Shown: positions 35,645 to 45,232, counted from the first letter of the stretch. The stretch: 64,000 nt of DNA from Rhodobacteraceae bacterium HLUCCA08 (GCA_001314655.1 LJSF01000010.1:1-64000), one strand, 5' to 3'. Numbers and translations: made by a program. The notes: generated by a model not told the origin, from the letters alone.

Positions 35645-36217
35645 ATGTTTTATCGTGACGAGCGTTTGGCGCTCTTCATTGATGGGTCGAACCTGTATGC
35701 GGCGGCCAAAGCGCTTGGATTCGACATCGACTACAAGCTGCTGCGCCAGGAATTCATGCGCCGCGGCAAGCTGCTGCGCGCCTTTTACTACACGGCCCTG
35801 CTGGAGAATGACGAATATTCTCCGATCCGGCCGCTGGTGGACTGGCTGCATTACAACGGCTTTTCCATGGTCACCAAGCCGGCCAAGGAATACACCGACA
35901 GCCAGGGGCGCCGTAAGGTCAAGGGCAACATGGATATCGAACTGACGGTCGATGCCATGGAACTGGCGCCGCATGTCGACCATATCGTGCTGTTCTCGGG
36001 CGACGGCGATTTCCGGCCGCTGGTCGATGCGCTGCAGCGCAAGGGCGTGCGGGTCTCGGTCGTGTCGACGATCCGCAGCCAGCCGCCGATGATCGCCGAC
36101 GACCTGCGCCGCCAGGCCGACAATTTCATCGAACTCGACGACCTTCGAGAGGTCATCGGCCGGCCGCCCCGCGAACCGCGCCCCGAACGGGCCGAGGCGA
36201 TGGCCGAAGAGGACTGA
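35645..36217 (+). CDS. NYN (LabA/DUF88) domain protein, putative RNase, 190 aa
   Basis: The NYN/PIN-like fold is shown by LALFIDGSNLYAAAKALGFD (Asp in DGSN), the segment GNMDIELTVDAMELAP and HVDHIVLFSGDGDFRPLVDAL with SGDGDF as the acidic pair. These Asp residues bind metal in NYN nucleases. LabA-like members regulate transcripts in cyanobacteria. The better start is ATG 35645, six bases after GGAAGGA; ATG 35639 is too close to it. The C-terminal 25 residues are basic then acidic. The role here is unknown. Confidence 0.87.
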   Translation: MFYRDERLALFIDGSNLYAAAKALGFDIDYKLLRQEFMRRGKLLRAFYYTALLENDEYSPIRPLVDWLHYNGFSMVTKPAKEYTDSQGRRKVKGNMDIELTVDAMELAPHVDHIVLFSGDGDFRPLVDALQRKGVRVSVVSTIRSQPPMIADDLRRQADNFIELDDLREVIGRPPREPRPERAEAMAEED

Positions 36218-36619
36218 GCACCGCGGGGCGCCCCGGGCGCGCCCCGTGTCAGTCTGCCCTCCGGGCATTGACCCTGCCGTGCTGCGCGATCCCCAGGGCG
36301 GGCCAGGGGCTCTCGTACCGGGCCGGACCAGCGATGATCCCGTCATCGCTCGGGATGCCTTCGAATCGCGGCATGTCGCTGTCGTGGCCCGCGACCGGCC
36401 GGGCCGGGCCATCCCTGGCCTTCGCGCACCGCGGTTCGGCGGGATGGCGCCGGATATGGCCCGACGCGTCATGCGGCGGCGCCGGCATCCATCCGTCGGG
36501 CCGCGGGCCGCGCCAATCCGGCGGCCGCTCCGGCGCGGCGCCATGGCAGGCGGCGCGATCACGCCGCGCCGGCAGATCCGGGCTGGACGCGGCGCCGGCG
36601 TCGCCTTACCTGTGAAGGC
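36218..36619. other. 402-base stretch with no supported gene
   Basis: Between the NYN gene and ispH. Several open frames cross it on both strands, but none has a ribosome site, a recognisable family or the codon pattern of its neighbours, and the GC content is very high. A hairpin (CGGGGCG/CGCCCCG, 36224-36230 and 36240-36246) just after the NYN stop may help end its transcript. Otherwise I see nothing here. Confidence 0.5.
36224..36246 (+). terminator. Possible terminator hairpin after the NYN gene
   Basis: CGGGGCG and CGCCCCG form a perfect 7-bp stem with a 9-base loop, seven bases after the TGA. No T-tract follows, so it is a weak candidate. Confidence 0.3.
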
Positions 36620-37570
36620 ATGATCCTGCCACCCCTCACCCTCTACCTCGCCGCCCCGCGCGGTTTCTGCGCCGGCGTCGACCGGGCGATCAAGATCGTC
36701 GAAGAGGCCTTGGCCAAATGGGGCGCCCCGGTCTATGTCCGCCACGAGATCGTCCATAACCGGTTCGTGGTCGACGACCTGACCGCCAAGGGCGCCGTCT
36801 TCGTCGAGGATCTGACCGATTGCCCCGACGACCGGCCGGTGATCTTTTCCGCCCATGGCGTGCCGAAATCGGTCCCGGCCGAGGCCGAACGGCGACAGAT
36901 GATCTATGTCGACGCCACCTGCCCGCTGGTCTCCAAGGTCCATATCGAGGCCGAACGGCACAGCGAAAACGGCCTGCAGATCGTCATGATCGGCCATGAC
37001 GGCCATCCCGAAACCATCGGCACGATGGGCCAGCTGCCAGCGGGCGAGGTGCTGCTGGTCGAAACCGTCGACGACGTCGCCGGGCTGCAGGTGCGCGATC
37101 CCGGCAGGCTGGCCTTCGTCACCCAGACCACGCTGTCGGTCGACGACACCGCCGATATCGTCGCCGCCTTGCAGGCCCGCTTCCCGGCGATCGTCGGCCC
37201 GCACAAGGAAGACATCTGCTACGCCACCACCAACCGCCAGGAGGCGGTCAAGGCGATGGCCCCGGAATGCGACGCCCTGCTGGTGGTCGGCGCGCCGAAT
37301 TCCTCCAATTCCCGCCGCCTGGTCGAGGTGGCGCAAAAGGCCGGCTGCGGCCATGCCCAGCTGGTCCAGCGCGCCACCGATATCGACTGGCGCGCGCTCG
37401 AAGGGGTCCGCACATTGGGCCTGACCGCCGGCGCCAGCGCCCCCGAAGTGCTGATCGACGAGGTCGTCGCCGCCCTGCGCAGCCGCTACGACCTGAGCGT
37501 CGAAACCGTGCGCACCGCGACCGAGAACGTGGAATTCAAGGTGCCCCGCATCCTGCGCCAACCCGCCTGA
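36620..37570 (+). CDS. ispH: 4-hydroxy-3-methylbut-2-enyl diphosphate reductase
   Basis: A 316-residue IspH, the last enzyme of the MEP route to isoprenoids. The three [4Fe-4S] cysteines are C17 in [13 protein letters not shown]101 in [11 protein letters not shown] and C200 in [24 protein letters not shown] and [11 protein letters not shown] bind substrate. It starts at ATG 36620 and opens a plus-strand run of ispH, DUF3429, methyltransferase, rnhA and TRIC genes, with element A3 between ispH and DUF3429. Confidence 0.97.
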   Translation: MILPPLTLYLAAPRGFCAGVDRAIKIVEEALAKWGAPVYVRHEIVHNRFVVDDLTAKGAVFVEDLTDCPDDRPVIFSAHGVPKSVPAEAERRQMIYVDATCPLVSKVHIEAERHSENGLQIVMIGHDGHPETIGTMGQLPAGEVLLVETVDDVAGLQVRDPGRLAFVTQTTLSVDDTADIVAALQARFPAIVGPHKEDICYATTNRQEAVKAMAPECDALLVVGAPNSSNSRRLVEVAQKAGCGHAQLVQRATDIDWRALEGVRTLGLTAGASAPEVLIDEVVAALRSRYDLSVETVRTATENVEFKVPRILRQPA

Positions 37571-37630
37571 CCCGGGCACCGCCGTGCCCCGGACAATGCG
37601 CGGGCGCGCGTGCCGCAGGTCCGACGCGAC

Positions 37631-37680
37631 CGGGACGGCGGGCGGGGCGATCTGGCCCGACGGGCCAGGAGCGGCGCCCG
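37631..37680 (+). repeat. Family A intergenic element, copy A3
   Basis: The flanks CGGGACGGCGGGCGGGGCG and AGCGGCGCCCG match the other copies. The central hairpin is TGGCCC-GAC-GGGCCA (37653-37667). It lies between ispH and the DUF3429 gene on the same strand, 42 bases before the DUF3429 start. Confidence 0.78.
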
Positions 37681-37722
37681 ACGGGCCTTGATCCCCGCCC
37701 CGCGACAGGCCATTGAAGGCCC

Positions 37723-38172
37723 ATGTTCGGGATCCCCAAAGCCCCCCTCGCGCTCGGCCTCGCCGGCCTGATCCCATTCGTCTGGGGGGCCGTCACGGTG
37801 CTCTGGCCGCAGCTGGCCGGCCCGGTCGCCGGCGGGTTCGGGTCGCGCTTCGTCGGCCCCTATATCGGCCTGTTCTACGGCACGGTGATCCTGTCCTTCA
37901 TGTCCGGCGTGCTCTGGGGTTTCGCCACGAAAACCTCCGGCGCCCGCGCCGCGACCGGCTATGTGCTCTCGGTGCTGCCCGCCCTGTGGGCCTTCTTCAT
38001 GGTCGGCGGCGGGCCGACCTCCTCGGCACGCAACCTGATCGCCGGCTTCGCCGGGCTTCTGCTGCTGGATGCCGCCTTCACCCGCTGGGGCCTGGCGCCC
38101 GCCTGGTGGATGCGCCTGCGGGTCCTGCTCACGGTGATCGTCATCGCCAGCCTCGTGCCGGTCGCGGCATGA
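37723..38172 (+). CDS. DUF3429 membrane protein, 149 aa
   Basis: A small membrane protein with about five hydrophobic stretches. PKAPLALGLAGLIPFVWGAV, GPYIGLFYGTVILSFMSGVLWG and the end LRVLLTVIVIASLVPVA fit DUF3429, a family of unknown function. Its stop overlaps the next ATG by four bases (ATGA), so it is coupled to the methyltransferase gene. Confidence 0.85.
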   Translation: MFGIPKAPLALGLAGLIPFVWGAVTVLWPQLAGPVAGGFGSRFVGPYIGLFYGTVILSFMSGVLWGFATKTSGARAATGYVLSVLPALWAFFMVGGGPTSSARNLIAGFAGLLLLDAAFTRWGLAPAWWMRLRVLLTVIVIASLVPVAA

Positions 38173-38765
38173 GCGCCGATCCCCGCACCATCGCCGCCTA
38201 TGACGCGCGGGCGCAGGATTATGCCGAACGGTTCGGCACCGAGGACGCGCCGGGCGCCAGCCTGCGCCGCTTCGCCGATGCGCTGCCGCCGGGCGGCCAT
38301 GTGCTCGACCTCGGCTGCGGCCCCGGAACCTCCGCGGCCCGGCTGATGGCGATGGGCTTTGCCCTCGACGCGCTCGACGCCTCGGCCGAGATGGTGCGCC
38401 TGGCCCGGGCCCGCTCCGTGCCCGCCCGCCAGGCCGGTTTCGACGATCTCGACGCCAGCGCCGCCTATGACGGGGTCTGGGCGAATTTCTCGCTCCTGCA
38501 CGCGCCGCGCGCCGACCTGCCCGGCCACCTCGCGGCGATCGCCCGGGCGCTGAAATCGGGCGGCCTGCTGCATATCGGCATGAAGCTCGGCACCGGTCAG
38601 GCCCGTGACCGTCTCGACCGCCGCTACACCTATGTCGCGCGCGACGAACTGGCCGAATTGCTGGTCCGGGCCGGCTTCACCCTGCTGTGCGAACACCACT
38701 TCGAGGAAGCGGGGCTGGCCGGCACGATCGATCCGGGCATCGTCATCCTGGCCCGGCATGGCTGA
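38169..38765 (+). CDS. Class I SAM-dependent methyltransferase, 198 aa
   Basis: Motif I is [16 protein letters not shown] (about 41-56), binding SAM; later [17 protein letters not shown] and [20 protein letters not shown] fit the family fold. The substrate is not known; it is of the size and style of small-molecule methyltransferases. The first bases overlap the DUF3429 stop, and its own end overlaps rnhA by eight bases. Confidence 0.85.
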   Translation: MSADPRTIAAYDARAQDYAERFGTEDAPGASLRRFADALPPGGHVLDLGCGPGTSAARLMAMGFALDALDASAEMVRLARARSVPARQAGFDDLDASAAYDGVWANFSLLHAPRADLPGHLAAIARALKSGGLLHIGMKLGTGQARDRLDRRYTYVARDELAELLVRAGFTLLCEHHFEEAGLAGTIDPGIVILARHG

Positions 38766-39216
38766 GCTTTTCGCCTATACCGACGGCGCCTGCTCCGGCA
38801 ATCCAGGCCCCGGCGGCTGGGGTGTCGTCCTGCAGGCGAAGGAGGACGGCGTCGTCAAGAAAGAACGCGAACTGAACGGCGGAGAGGCGGATACGACAAA
38901 CAACCGCATGGAATTGATGGCCGCCATCACCGCCCTGGAAACCCTGGGCCGGCCCAGCACGATCACCGTCGTGACCGACAGCGCCTATGTGAAGGACGGG
39001 ATCACCCGCTGGATCCACGGCTGGAAACGCAACGGCTGGACCAAGAAGGGCGGGCTCAAGAACGCCGATCTGTGGCAACGGCTCGATGCCGCCGCCGCCC
39101 CGCACCGGGTGACCTGGGAATGGGTCAAGGGCCATGCCGGCCACCCGGAAAACGAACGCGCCGACGAACTGGCCCGCCGCGGCATGGCCCCGTTCAAGGG
39201 CAACGGGGCCCGATGA
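38758..39216 (+). CDS. rnhA: Ribonuclease HI
   Basis: A 152-residue RNase HI, which cuts RNA in RNA-DNA hybrids. The four acidic catalytic residues are in [16 protein letters not shown] (D), NRMELMA (E), [10 protein letters not shown] (D) and [10 protein letters not shown] (D). The handle region [11 protein letters not shown] is present. It overlaps the methyltransferase by eight bases and the TRIC gene by four (ATGA). Confidence 0.96.
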   Translation: MAELFAYTDGACSGNPGPGGWGVVLQAKEDGVVKKERELNGGEADTTNNRMELMAAITALETLGRPSTITVVTDSAYVKDGITRWIHGWKRNGWTKKGGLKNADLWQRLDAAAAPHRVTWEWVKGHAGHPENERADELARRGMAPFKGNGAR

Positions 39217-39833
39217 CCCTGCTGGTCCTGCTCGATCATGCCGCGGCCGCCGTCTTCGCCGCGACCGGGGCGCTGGCCGCCTCGCGCCAGCAGCTGGATA
39301 TCGTCGGTTTCCTGTTCCTGGCGGCGCTGACGGCGGTGGGCGGCGGGACGATCCGCGACCTGCTGCTGGACCGCGACGTGTTCTGGATCGTCGATCCCGG
39401 CGTGATCGGCGTCACCGCCCTGGTCGCGCTGCTTGTCTTCTTCACCGCGCATCTGCTGGAAAGCCGCTTGCGGACGCTGACCTGGCTCGACGCGCTGGCC
39501 CTGTCGGTCGCCGTCGCCGCCGGCAGCGGCGCCGCGCTCCAGGCCGGGCAACCGGGGGTCATCGTCGCGCTGATGGGCGTGACCACCGGGGTGATGGGCG
39601 GGTTGATGCGCGACGTGGTCTGCAACGAGGTGCCGCTGGTGCTGAAACAGGGAGAGCTTTATGCCTCCGCCGCCCTGGCCGGGGCCCTGGCGACGATCCT
39701 GGCGGCCCGGTTCGGCCTGGCGCCGCTGCCCGCCCTGATCGCCTGCGCCGCGCTCACCTTCACCCTGCGCGCCGGCTCGATCGCCTTCGGCTGGCGCCTG
39801 CCGGTCTATCGCAGCCGCCCGCCCCGGTCCTGA
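39213..39833 (+). CDS. TRIC-like (UPF0126) cation channel family membrane protein
   Basis: A 206-residue membrane protein with seven hydrophobic helices arranged as an internal repeat. Each half has the glycine motif: [21 protein letters not shown] and [20 protein letters not shown], typical of UPF0126/TRIC-type trimeric channels. It may carry K+ or amino acids; bacterial roles are not settled. It is coupled to rnhA and ends seven bases before element A4. Confidence 0.88.
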   Translation: MTLLVLLDHAAAAVFAATGALAASRQQLDIVGFLFLAALTAVGGGTIRDLLLDRDVFWIVDPGVIGVTALVALLVFFTAHLLESRLRTLTWLDALALSVAVAAGSGAALQAGQPGVIVALMGVTTGVMGGLMRDVVCNEVPLVLKQGELYASAALAGALATILAARFGLAPLPALIACAALTFTLRAGSIAFGWRLPVYRSRPPRS

Positions 39834-39838
39834 GCCGC

Positions 39839-39893
39839 CGGGACGGTGGGCGGGGCGTCTTGGCCCGCAGGGCCAAGAGCGGCGCCCGACCGT
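39839..39893 (+). repeat. Family A intergenic element, copy A4
   Basis: The flanks match the shared words, and the central hairpin is TTGGCCC-GCA-GGGCCAA. The outer sequences GACGGT and ACCGTC also pair. It fills the whole convergent gap between the TRIC-like gene and fmt, touching the fmt stop codon at 39893, where it may act as a bidirectional transcription end. Confidence 0.8.
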
Positions 39894-40795
39894 CAGCCAA
39901 GCCGCTCGGGAAACCCGTCCCAGCCGCGCAGCACCTCGGCCGCCTCCATCGCCCGCTTGCCCGCGCGCTGGGCCTCCAGCACCTGCACCGCGCCACTGCC
40001 GCAGGCCACGCGAAAGCCGCCCAGATGGGCGCCCGGTTCGCCCGCCCCGGCCGCGGCCCGGGCGCGCAGCAGTTTCACCCGCTCGCCGCCGATATCGCAC
40101 CAGGCGCCGGGAAACGGCGACAGGCCGTTGATCTGGCGCGCGATCTCCTCGGCCGGCGCCGTCCAGTCGATCCGCGCCTCGGCCTTGTCGATCTTGGCCG
40201 CATAGGTCACCCCTGCCTCGGGCTGCACCTGCGGCTCCAGGTCGTCCAGCCGCGCCAAAGCCGCCACGATCGCCGCGGCCCCCAGCGCCGACAGCCTTTC
40301 ATGCAGCTCACCCGCCGTCTCGGTCTCACCGATCCCGATCTCGCGGCGCAACAGCACCGGCCCGGTGTCAAGGCCCGCCTCCATCTGCATGATGCAGACA
40401 CCCGTGCGCGCATCGCCCGCCATGATCGCCCGCTGGATCGGCGCCGCCCCGCGCCAGCGCGGCAAGAGCGAGGCATGGATGTTCAAACAACCACGCTTTG
40501 GCGCGTCCAGAATGCCCCGAGGAAGCAAAAGACCATAGGCGACGACCACGGCGACCTCGGCCCCCAGTGCAGCGAACTCGGCCTGCGCCTCGGCCCCTTT
40601 CAGCGACACCGGGTGCCGCAGCGCGATCCCCAGCGCCTCGGCCCGGGCCTGCACCGGGCTGGGCCGTTCCTTCTTGCCCCGGCCGGCCGGACGCGGCGGC
40701 TGGGTATAGGCGCAGACCACATCATGCCCCGCCGCCACCAGCGCCTCAAGCACCGGCACGGAAAAGTCCGGGGTGCCCATGAAGACGATCCGCAT
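39893..40795 (-). CDS. fmt: Methionyl-tRNA formyltransferase
   Basis: A 300-residue Fmt, which formylates initiator Met-tRNA with 10-formyl-THF. [19 protein letters not shown] starts it; the catalytic region is [21 protein letters not shown] (Asn, His), followed by LDTGPVLLR. The C-terminal domain ends in [22 protein letters not shown]. It follows three deformylase genes; formylation and deformylation are thus in one transcript. The ATG overlaps the third deformylase gene's stop by one base. Confidence 0.96.
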   Translation of the reverse strand: MRIVFMGTPDFSVPVLEALVAAGHDVVCAYTQPPRPAGRGKKERPSPVQARAEALGIALRHPVSLKGAEAQAEFAALGAEVAVVVAYGLLLPRGILDAPKRGCLNIHASLLPRWRGAAPIQRAIMAGDARTGVCIMQMEAGLDTGPVLLRREIGIGETETAGELHERLSALGAAAIVAALARLDDLEPQVQPEAGVTYAAKIDKAEARIDWTAPAEEIARQINGLSPFPGAWCDIGGERVKLLRARAAAGAGEPGAHLGGFRVACGSGAVQVLEAQRAGKRAMEAAEVLRGWDGFPERLG

Positions 40796-41292
40796 CAGCC
40801 TCTCCCCCGCTTTTCCGCCCGTTTCAGCAGCCGGTCGCGTTTCAGCCGGCTCAGCCGGTCGAAATACATCCGGCCCTCCAGGTGGTCGATCTGGTGCTGC
40901 ACGCTCGTGGCCCAGAGGCCGACGAAATCCCGGTCTTCCATCGCCCCCTCGGCGTTCAGAAACCGCACGGTCACGGCGCGGGGCCGGGCGATCACCGCCG
41001 ACACGCCGGGCAGGTTGGGCGAGGCTTCCTCGTGGTCGCGCAGGTCGATGCTGGCATGCAGGATCTCGGGGTTGGCCATCCGCACCGCCTGGCCGCGCTT
41101 TTCGCTGGCATCGACCACGGCCAGCCGCAGCGGCACCCCGATCTGCGGCGCGGCCAGGCCGACACCGGGCATGGCGTCCATCGCCGCGACCATCTCGTCC
41201 CACAGGGCACGGACCGCATCATCGACGACCTCGACCGGGGCGGCGGCGCGGCGCAGGACCGGTGCCGGCCAGGGCACGAAGCCCCGCGTCAT
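40795..41292 (-). CDS. Peptide deformylase-like protein lacking catalytic residues
   Basis: A 165-residue paralogue of the two upstream genes. Motif 1 is intact ([10 protein letters not shown]). In motif 2 the usual EGCLS reads EASPNLP, so the metal-binding Cys is missing. In motif 3 the usual HEIDHL is HQIDHL, so the catalytic Glu is Gln. It probably cannot deformylate peptides by the normal mechanism. The fold, the end of the chain (a basic [12 protein letters not shown] tail) and the operon position are kept, so it may bind nascent chains or regulate the true enzyme. It overlaps both neighbours. Confidence 0.88.
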   Translation of the reverse strand: MTRGFVPWPAPVLRRAAAPVEVVDDAVRALWDEMVAAMDAMPGVGLAAPQIGVPLRLAVVDASEKRGQAVRMANPEILHASIDLRDHEEASPNLPGVSAVIARPRAVTVRFLNAEGAMEDRDFVGLWATSVQHQIDHLEGRMYFDRLSRLKRDRLLKRAEKRGRG

Positions 41293-41750
41293 TCGGGCAT
41301 ATCCGGGTGATCGAGGATCAGGATCCCGTCCAGGTGGTCGATCTCGTGGCAGACGATCGCCGCCTCGATCCCGGCGAAGCGGTCATGGCGCGTAGCCCCC
41401 TGCGCATCGGTCCAGTCCAGCTCGACCCAGTCCGGCCGCGCCACCCGCCGCGCCTGGCCGGGGATCGACAGGCAGGCCTCTTCGCCGATCTGCACCGCCT
41501 TGGCGCGTCCGGCGATCCGGGGGTTCACGAAGGCGATCGGCGCCGCCCCTCCGGTCTTCCACCAGGCATCCATGACAAAGACCCGCACGCCCACGCCGAT
41601 CTGCGGCGCGGCCAGCCCCCGGCCGCCGGCGGCATAGAGCGTCTCGAACAGGTCCGCGATCAGCGCCGCGTGATCCGCGCCCCGGGGCACCGGGGCGCAA
41701 ACCTCCCGCAGCCGCGGGTCTGGATGCAGGACCAGCGGCCGCACCGCCAT
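41289..41750 (-). CDS. Peptide deformylase, second copy
   Basis: A 153-residue deformylase-family protein. [19 protein letters not shown] (Cys present, but EACLS in place of EGCLS) and HEIDHLDG (both His and the Glu) are all kept, so it is probably active. It is shorter than Def and lacks the basic C-terminal tail. It begins one base after the stop of the first deformylase gene and overlaps the third by four (ATGA). A related short type occurs beside Def in other Rhodobacterales. Confidence 0.9.
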   Translation of the reverse strand: MAVRPLVLHPDPRLREVCAPVPRGADHAALIADLFETLYAAGGRGLAAPQIGVGVRVFVMDAWWKTGGAAPIAFVNPRIAGRAKAVQIGEEACLSIPGQARRVARPDWVELDWTDAQGATRHDRFAGIEAAIVCHEIDHLDGILILDHPDMPE

Positions 41751-41751
41751 G

Positions 41752-42273
41752 TCAGGCCCGCGCCCGGTCGCGCTTGAGCTTGACCATCCGGCGGGTGATC
41801 ATCTGCCGCTTCATCGGGCCCAGATAGTCGATGAACAGCTTGCCGTTCAGGTGGTCGATCTCGTGCTGGACACAGGTCGCCCAGAGGCCGTCGAAATCCT
41901 CCTGGTGTTCCTCGCCATCCAGCCCCAGCCAGCGCACGGTCACGGCGGCGGGGCGTTCGACATCGGCGAACTGGTCGGGGATCGACAGGCAGCCTTCCTC
42001 GTAGACGCTGGTGTCCTCCGAGGCGGCGATGACCTGGGGGTTCAGCAGCACCATCGGCCGGGGCTTCGCCTCCGGGTCCTTGACGCAATCCATCACCAGC
42101 ATCCGGCTCAGCACGCCGACCTGCGGCGCCGCCAGCCCGATGCCCGGCGCGTCATACATCGTCTCCAGCATGTCCTCGGCCAGGACGCGCAGCGCGTCGG
42201 TGACATCGGCGACCGGGTCGCAGGCGGTCTTGAGCCGCGGGTCGGGGTGGATGAGGATGGAACGCTTCGTCAT
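41752..42273 (-). CDS. def: Peptide deformylase, canonical copy
   Basis: A 173-residue deformylase with all three motifs in standard form: GIGLAAPQVG, EEGCLSIPD and QHEIDHLNG. It removes the formyl group from nascent proteins. The frame opens 13 codons earlier, but ATG 42273 (MTKRSILIHPDPRLK) gives the usual start. It leads the def-def2-def3-fmt operon, and is divergent from the PatB-like gene. Confidence 0.96.
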   Translation of the reverse strand: MTKRSILIHPDPRLKTACDPVADVTDALRVLAEDMLETMYDAPGIGLAAPQVGVLSRMLVMDCVKDPEAKPRPMVLLNPQVIAASEDTSVYEEGCLSIPDQFADVERPAAVTVRWLGLDGEEHQEDFDGLWATCVQHEIDHLNGKLFIDYLGPMKRQMITRRMVKLKRDRARA

Positions 42274-42371
42274 GCGGGCTGATTTAGGCGAAGGCCCGGC
42301 CGCGCGCAACATGGCCTTGCACCCGCCGCCCGCGGCGCTAGCCTGCGCCGGATCTGCAAGGAGACGCCCGA

Positions 42372-43541
42372 ATGACCTTCGACGACCCGATCGACCGCCG
42401 CGGCACCCATTGCGTGAAATGGGACATGATGGAGCCGATCTACGGCGTGCCGCGCGACGACGGCATCGCGATGTGGGTCGCCGACATGGAATTCCGCGCC
42501 GCGCCGCCGATCCAGGACGCCCTGCGCCGGATGCTCGACCACGGCGTCTACGGCTATTTCGGCGATGACGGCCCCTATCTGGACGCGATCCGCTGGTGGA
42601 TGGCCGAACGGCATGGCTGGGCGGTGGATCCGGGCCACGTCTTTACCACCCATGGCCTGGTCAACGGCACCGCGCTGTGCATCGACGCCTTCACCCAGGC
42701 CGGCGACGGCGTGGTGCTGATGACGCCGGTCTACCATGCCTTCGCCCGGGTGATCCACGCCGCCGGTCGCCAGGTGGTGGAATGCGAACTGCGCCTGCAG
42801 GACGGCCGCTACGAGATGGATTTCGACGCCTGGGACGCGCAGATGACCGGCAACGAGCGGATGCTGATCCTGTGCTCGCCGCACAATCCCGGCGGCCGCG
42901 TCTGGACCCGGGCCGAATTGCAGGCCGTCGCCGCCTTCGCCAGGCGGCACGAGCTGATCCTGGTCTCGGACGAGATCCACCACGACCTGCTGATGCCCGG
43001 CAAGCCTCACACGCCGATGGCGCTGATCGACGGGGTCGAGGACCGGCTGGTGATGATGACGGCGGCCACCAAGACCTTCAACATCGCCGGCGCCCATGTC
43101 GGCAACGTGATCATCGCCGATGCCGATCTGCGCGCGCGCTTCGCCGCCCGCATGGCCGCCCTGGGGATGAGCCCGAACAGTTTCGGCCTGCACATGGCCA
43201 CCGCCGCCTATTCGCCCGACGGGGCCGAATGGGTCGATGCGCTGCGGGTCTATCTGGACGGCAACCGCCAGGTCTTCGATGCCGGGGTGAACGCCATTCC
43301 GGGCCTGCGTTCGATCCCGCTGGAATCGACCTATCTGGCCTGGGTGGATTGCGCCGGCACCGGGATGGAGCGCGCCGAATTCACCGCCCGCGTCGAACAG
43401 GGCGCGCGAATCGCGGTCAACCACGGCCCCAGCTTCGGCAAGGGGGGCGCGGATTTCCTGCGGTTCAACATCGCCGCCCCCCGCGCCCAGGTGGCCGAGG
43501 CGGTGGCGCGCCTGCAGCAGGCCTTTGCCGATCTGCAATAG
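42372..43541 (+). CDS. PatB/MalY-type aminotransferase class I/II (C-S lyase-like)
   Basis: A 389-residue PLP enzyme of the MalY/PatB group. It has WVADMEFRAAPPIQDAL, YGYF for the group's Tyr, LCSPHNPGGRVW, VSDEIHHDLL and the PLP lysine K234 in TAATKTFNIAG. The group cleaves cystathionine or other C-S bonds, and some members aminotransfer. The substrate cannot be told. It has its own gap upstream of about 100 bases and is divergent from def. Confidence 0.9.
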   Translation: MTFDDPIDRRGTHCVKWDMMEPIYGVPRDDGIAMWVADMEFRAAPPIQDALRRMLDHGVYGYFGDDGPYLDAIRWWMAERHGWAVDPGHVFTTHGLVNGTALCIDAFTQAGDGVVLMTPVYHAFARVIHAAGRQVVECELRLQDGRYEMDFDAWDAQMTGNERMLILCSPHNPGGRVWTRAELQAVAAFARRHELILVSDEIHHDLLMPGKPHTPMALIDGVEDRLVMMTAATKTFNIAGAHVGNVIIADADLRARFAARMAALGMSPNSFGLHMATAAYSPDGAEWVDALRVYLDGNRQVFDAGVNAIPGLRSIPLESTYLAWVDCAGTGMERAEFTARVEQGARIAVNHGPSFGKGGADFLRFNIAAPRAQVAEAVARLQQAFADLQ

Positions 43542-43547
43542 GGCGGC

Positions 43548-43895
43548 TCAGCGCGGCAGCAGGGCGATCGGCGCGTCGTCGGGGCGTTCGAAATCCAGCG
43601 GCTGGCTGTCGCCCGCGCTCGGCGCGCGCTTGAAGTCATACCGCATCTCGCCGGCCTCTTCGGAGGCGGCGACGATCAGGCATTGGCCCAGGTGCCGGGC
43701 GCCTTCGTAAAGGTCGACCAGCCCGCGCAGATGCGGCGCCCCCTCCGCCGCCATCGCGAATCCCTTCGACCAGCAGCGCAGCACCGGCCAGCTTCGTTCC
43801 CCGTCCCGCACCCGCAGGCGCGATTTGCGTGCCTTCTGCGCGGCCAGAGCCGCGGCAAGTTCGGCCCGGACGCTATGTGGCAGCATGTCCGACAT
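43548..43895 (-). CDS. Conserved hypothetical protein, 115 aa
   Basis: ATG 43895 follows GGAGGGA by five bases. The protein (MSDMLPHSVRAELAAALAAQ, RSWPVLRCWSKGFAMAAEGAP, HLRGLVDLYEGARHLGQCLIVAASEEAGEMRYDFKR) is soluble, basic at the front and rich in Ala. Similar proteins occur across Rhodobacterales, with the WPVLR.W..GFA and LRGLVDLY..RHL parts conserved. I do not recognise a function. It ends seven bases from the PatB-like gene's stop (convergent). Confidence 0.75.
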   Translation of the reverse strand: MSDMLPHSVRAELAAALAAQKARKSRLRVRDGERSWPVLRCWSKGFAMAAEGAPHLRGLVDLYEGARHLGQCLIVAASEEAGEMRYDFKRAPSAGDSQPLDFERPDDAPIALLPR

Positions 43896-44087
43896 CCGTT
43901 TCCCTCCATCCACGGGGTCAGCAGACACCCGATACGGGCCCATGGTCAACAAATCATTGACGAAACCCCGCACCCAAGTGGCGCGGCGTGTCTGTCCGGC
44001 CATGTGCGCAAGCGCAGGTCCCTTGCGCATCTGCGCCGCTTACCTGCGCCAGCAAGGAGGTTAGGTAGCGTGGGGAAAGGAAACCTC

Positions 44088-45062
44088 ATGGGCGAGTTGA
44101 TCGACGGCATCTGGCAGGACCGCTGGTATGACACCAAAGCCAGCGGCGGCGCCTTCCAGCGCAGCCGGGCCTCATGGCGCAGCTGGATCACACCGGACGG
44201 CGCCCCCGGGCCCTCGGGCGACGGCGGCTTCCCGGCCGCGTCCGGGCGGTATCACCTCTATGTCTCCTATGCCTGTCCCTGGGCGCATCGCACGCTGATC
44301 CTGCGCGCGCTCAAGGGTCTTGCGCCGCATATCGGCACCTCCGTCGTGCATCCCGACATGCTGTCCGACGGCTGGACCTTTTCCACCGATTTCGACGGCG
44401 CCACCGGCGATACGCTGCATGGCGACACCTTCCTGCGCGACATCTACCTGCGGGCCGACCCCAAGATGTCCGGCCGCGTCACCGTGCCGGTGCTGTGGGA
44501 CACCGAGCGGCAGACCATCGTGTCCAACGAAAGCGCCGAGATCCTCCGCATGTTCAATGCGGCCTTCGACGCAATCACCGGCAATACCGACGATTACTGG
44601 CCCGCCGACCTGCGCGCGGCGATCGAACCGGTCAATGACCGGATCTACGACAGGCTCAACAACGGCGTCTACAAGGCCGGCTTCGCCACCACGCAAGCGG
44701 CCTATGACGCGGCCGTCGGCCCGCTTTTCGACACGCTCGACTGGCTCGAGACGCGGCTGGCCGACCAGCGCTACCTGATGGGCGATCGGCTGACCGAGGC
44801 CGATATCCGGCTCTGGACCACGCTGGCCCGGTTCGACAGCGTCTATCACGGCCATTTCAAATGCAACCGCCGCAAGCTGACAGAATACCCCAACCTGTGG
44901 GGCTATACCCGCGACCTCTACCAGCATCCCGGCGTGGCCGACACGCTGCATCTCGACCACATCACCCGGCATTACCACTATTCGCACGACACGATTAACC
45001 CCCACAGGATCGTCCCGACCGGCCCGACGCTGGACTGGGACGCACCGCACGGGCGCGGCTGA
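44088..45062 (+). CDS. Glutathionyl-hydroquinone reductase-like protein (YqjG/ECM4 family)
   Basis: A 324-residue glutathione transferase of the omega/xi type. The active-site Cys is in SYACPWAHRTLI (about residue 64). TFSTDFDGATGD, VPVLWDTERQTIVSNESAEI and the C-terminal GFATTQAAYDAAVGPLFDTLDWLE fit the family, with the late YPNLWGYTRDLYQHPGV. These enzymes reduce glutathionyl-hydroquinones. ATG 44088 is the start. A gap of about 190 bases separates it from the divergent hypothetical gene. Confidence 0.9.
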   Translation: MGELIDGIWQDRWYDTKASGGAFQRSRASWRSWITPDGAPGPSGDGGFPAASGRYHLYVSYACPWAHRTLILRALKGLAPHIGTSVVHPDMLSDGWTFSTDFDGATGDTLHGDTFLRDIYLRADPKMSGRVTVPVLWDTERQTIVSNESAEILRMFNAAFDAITGNTDDYWPADLRAAIEPVNDRIYDRLNNGVYKAGFATTQAAYDAAVGPLFDTLDWLETRLADQRYLMGDRLTEADIRLWTTLARFDSVYHGHFKCNRRKLTEYPNLWGYTRDLYQHPGVADTLHLDHITRHYHYSHDTINPHRIVPTGPTLDWDAPHGRG

Positions 45063-45139
45063 GCGTTCAGCCCGCCCGTCCCGCCCGGGGCAGGACCGCC
45101 CCATCGGTTACAGCCTCGGGCGGGTCGCGCAACATCGAC

Positions 45140-45190
45140 CGGGACGGTGGGCGGGGCGTCTTGGCCAACGGCCAAGAGCGGCGCCCGGCG
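45140..45190 (+). repeat. Family A intergenic element, copy A5
   Basis: The flanks match the shared words. The central hairpin is the shortest, TTGGCC-AAC-GGCCAA (45161-45175). It lies between two plus-strand genes, 43 bases before the MltB-like start. Confidence 0.78.
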
Positions 45191-45232
45191 ACCCGCGCTT
45201 GCCCTGCCCGCGCGCCGGGTTAAAGTCGCCCC

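Noticed and set aside
36249-36615. Open frames on both strands between the NYN gene and ispH
   Set aside because: Neither has a ribosome site, known family or credible codon use; both fit random open frames in very GC-rich DNA.
39839-39893. Element A4 as a plain intrinsic terminator
   Set aside because: It lies in a convergent gap, but the same element lies upstream of genes elsewhere, and no T-tract follows. Termination may be one effect but does not explain the conserved flanks.
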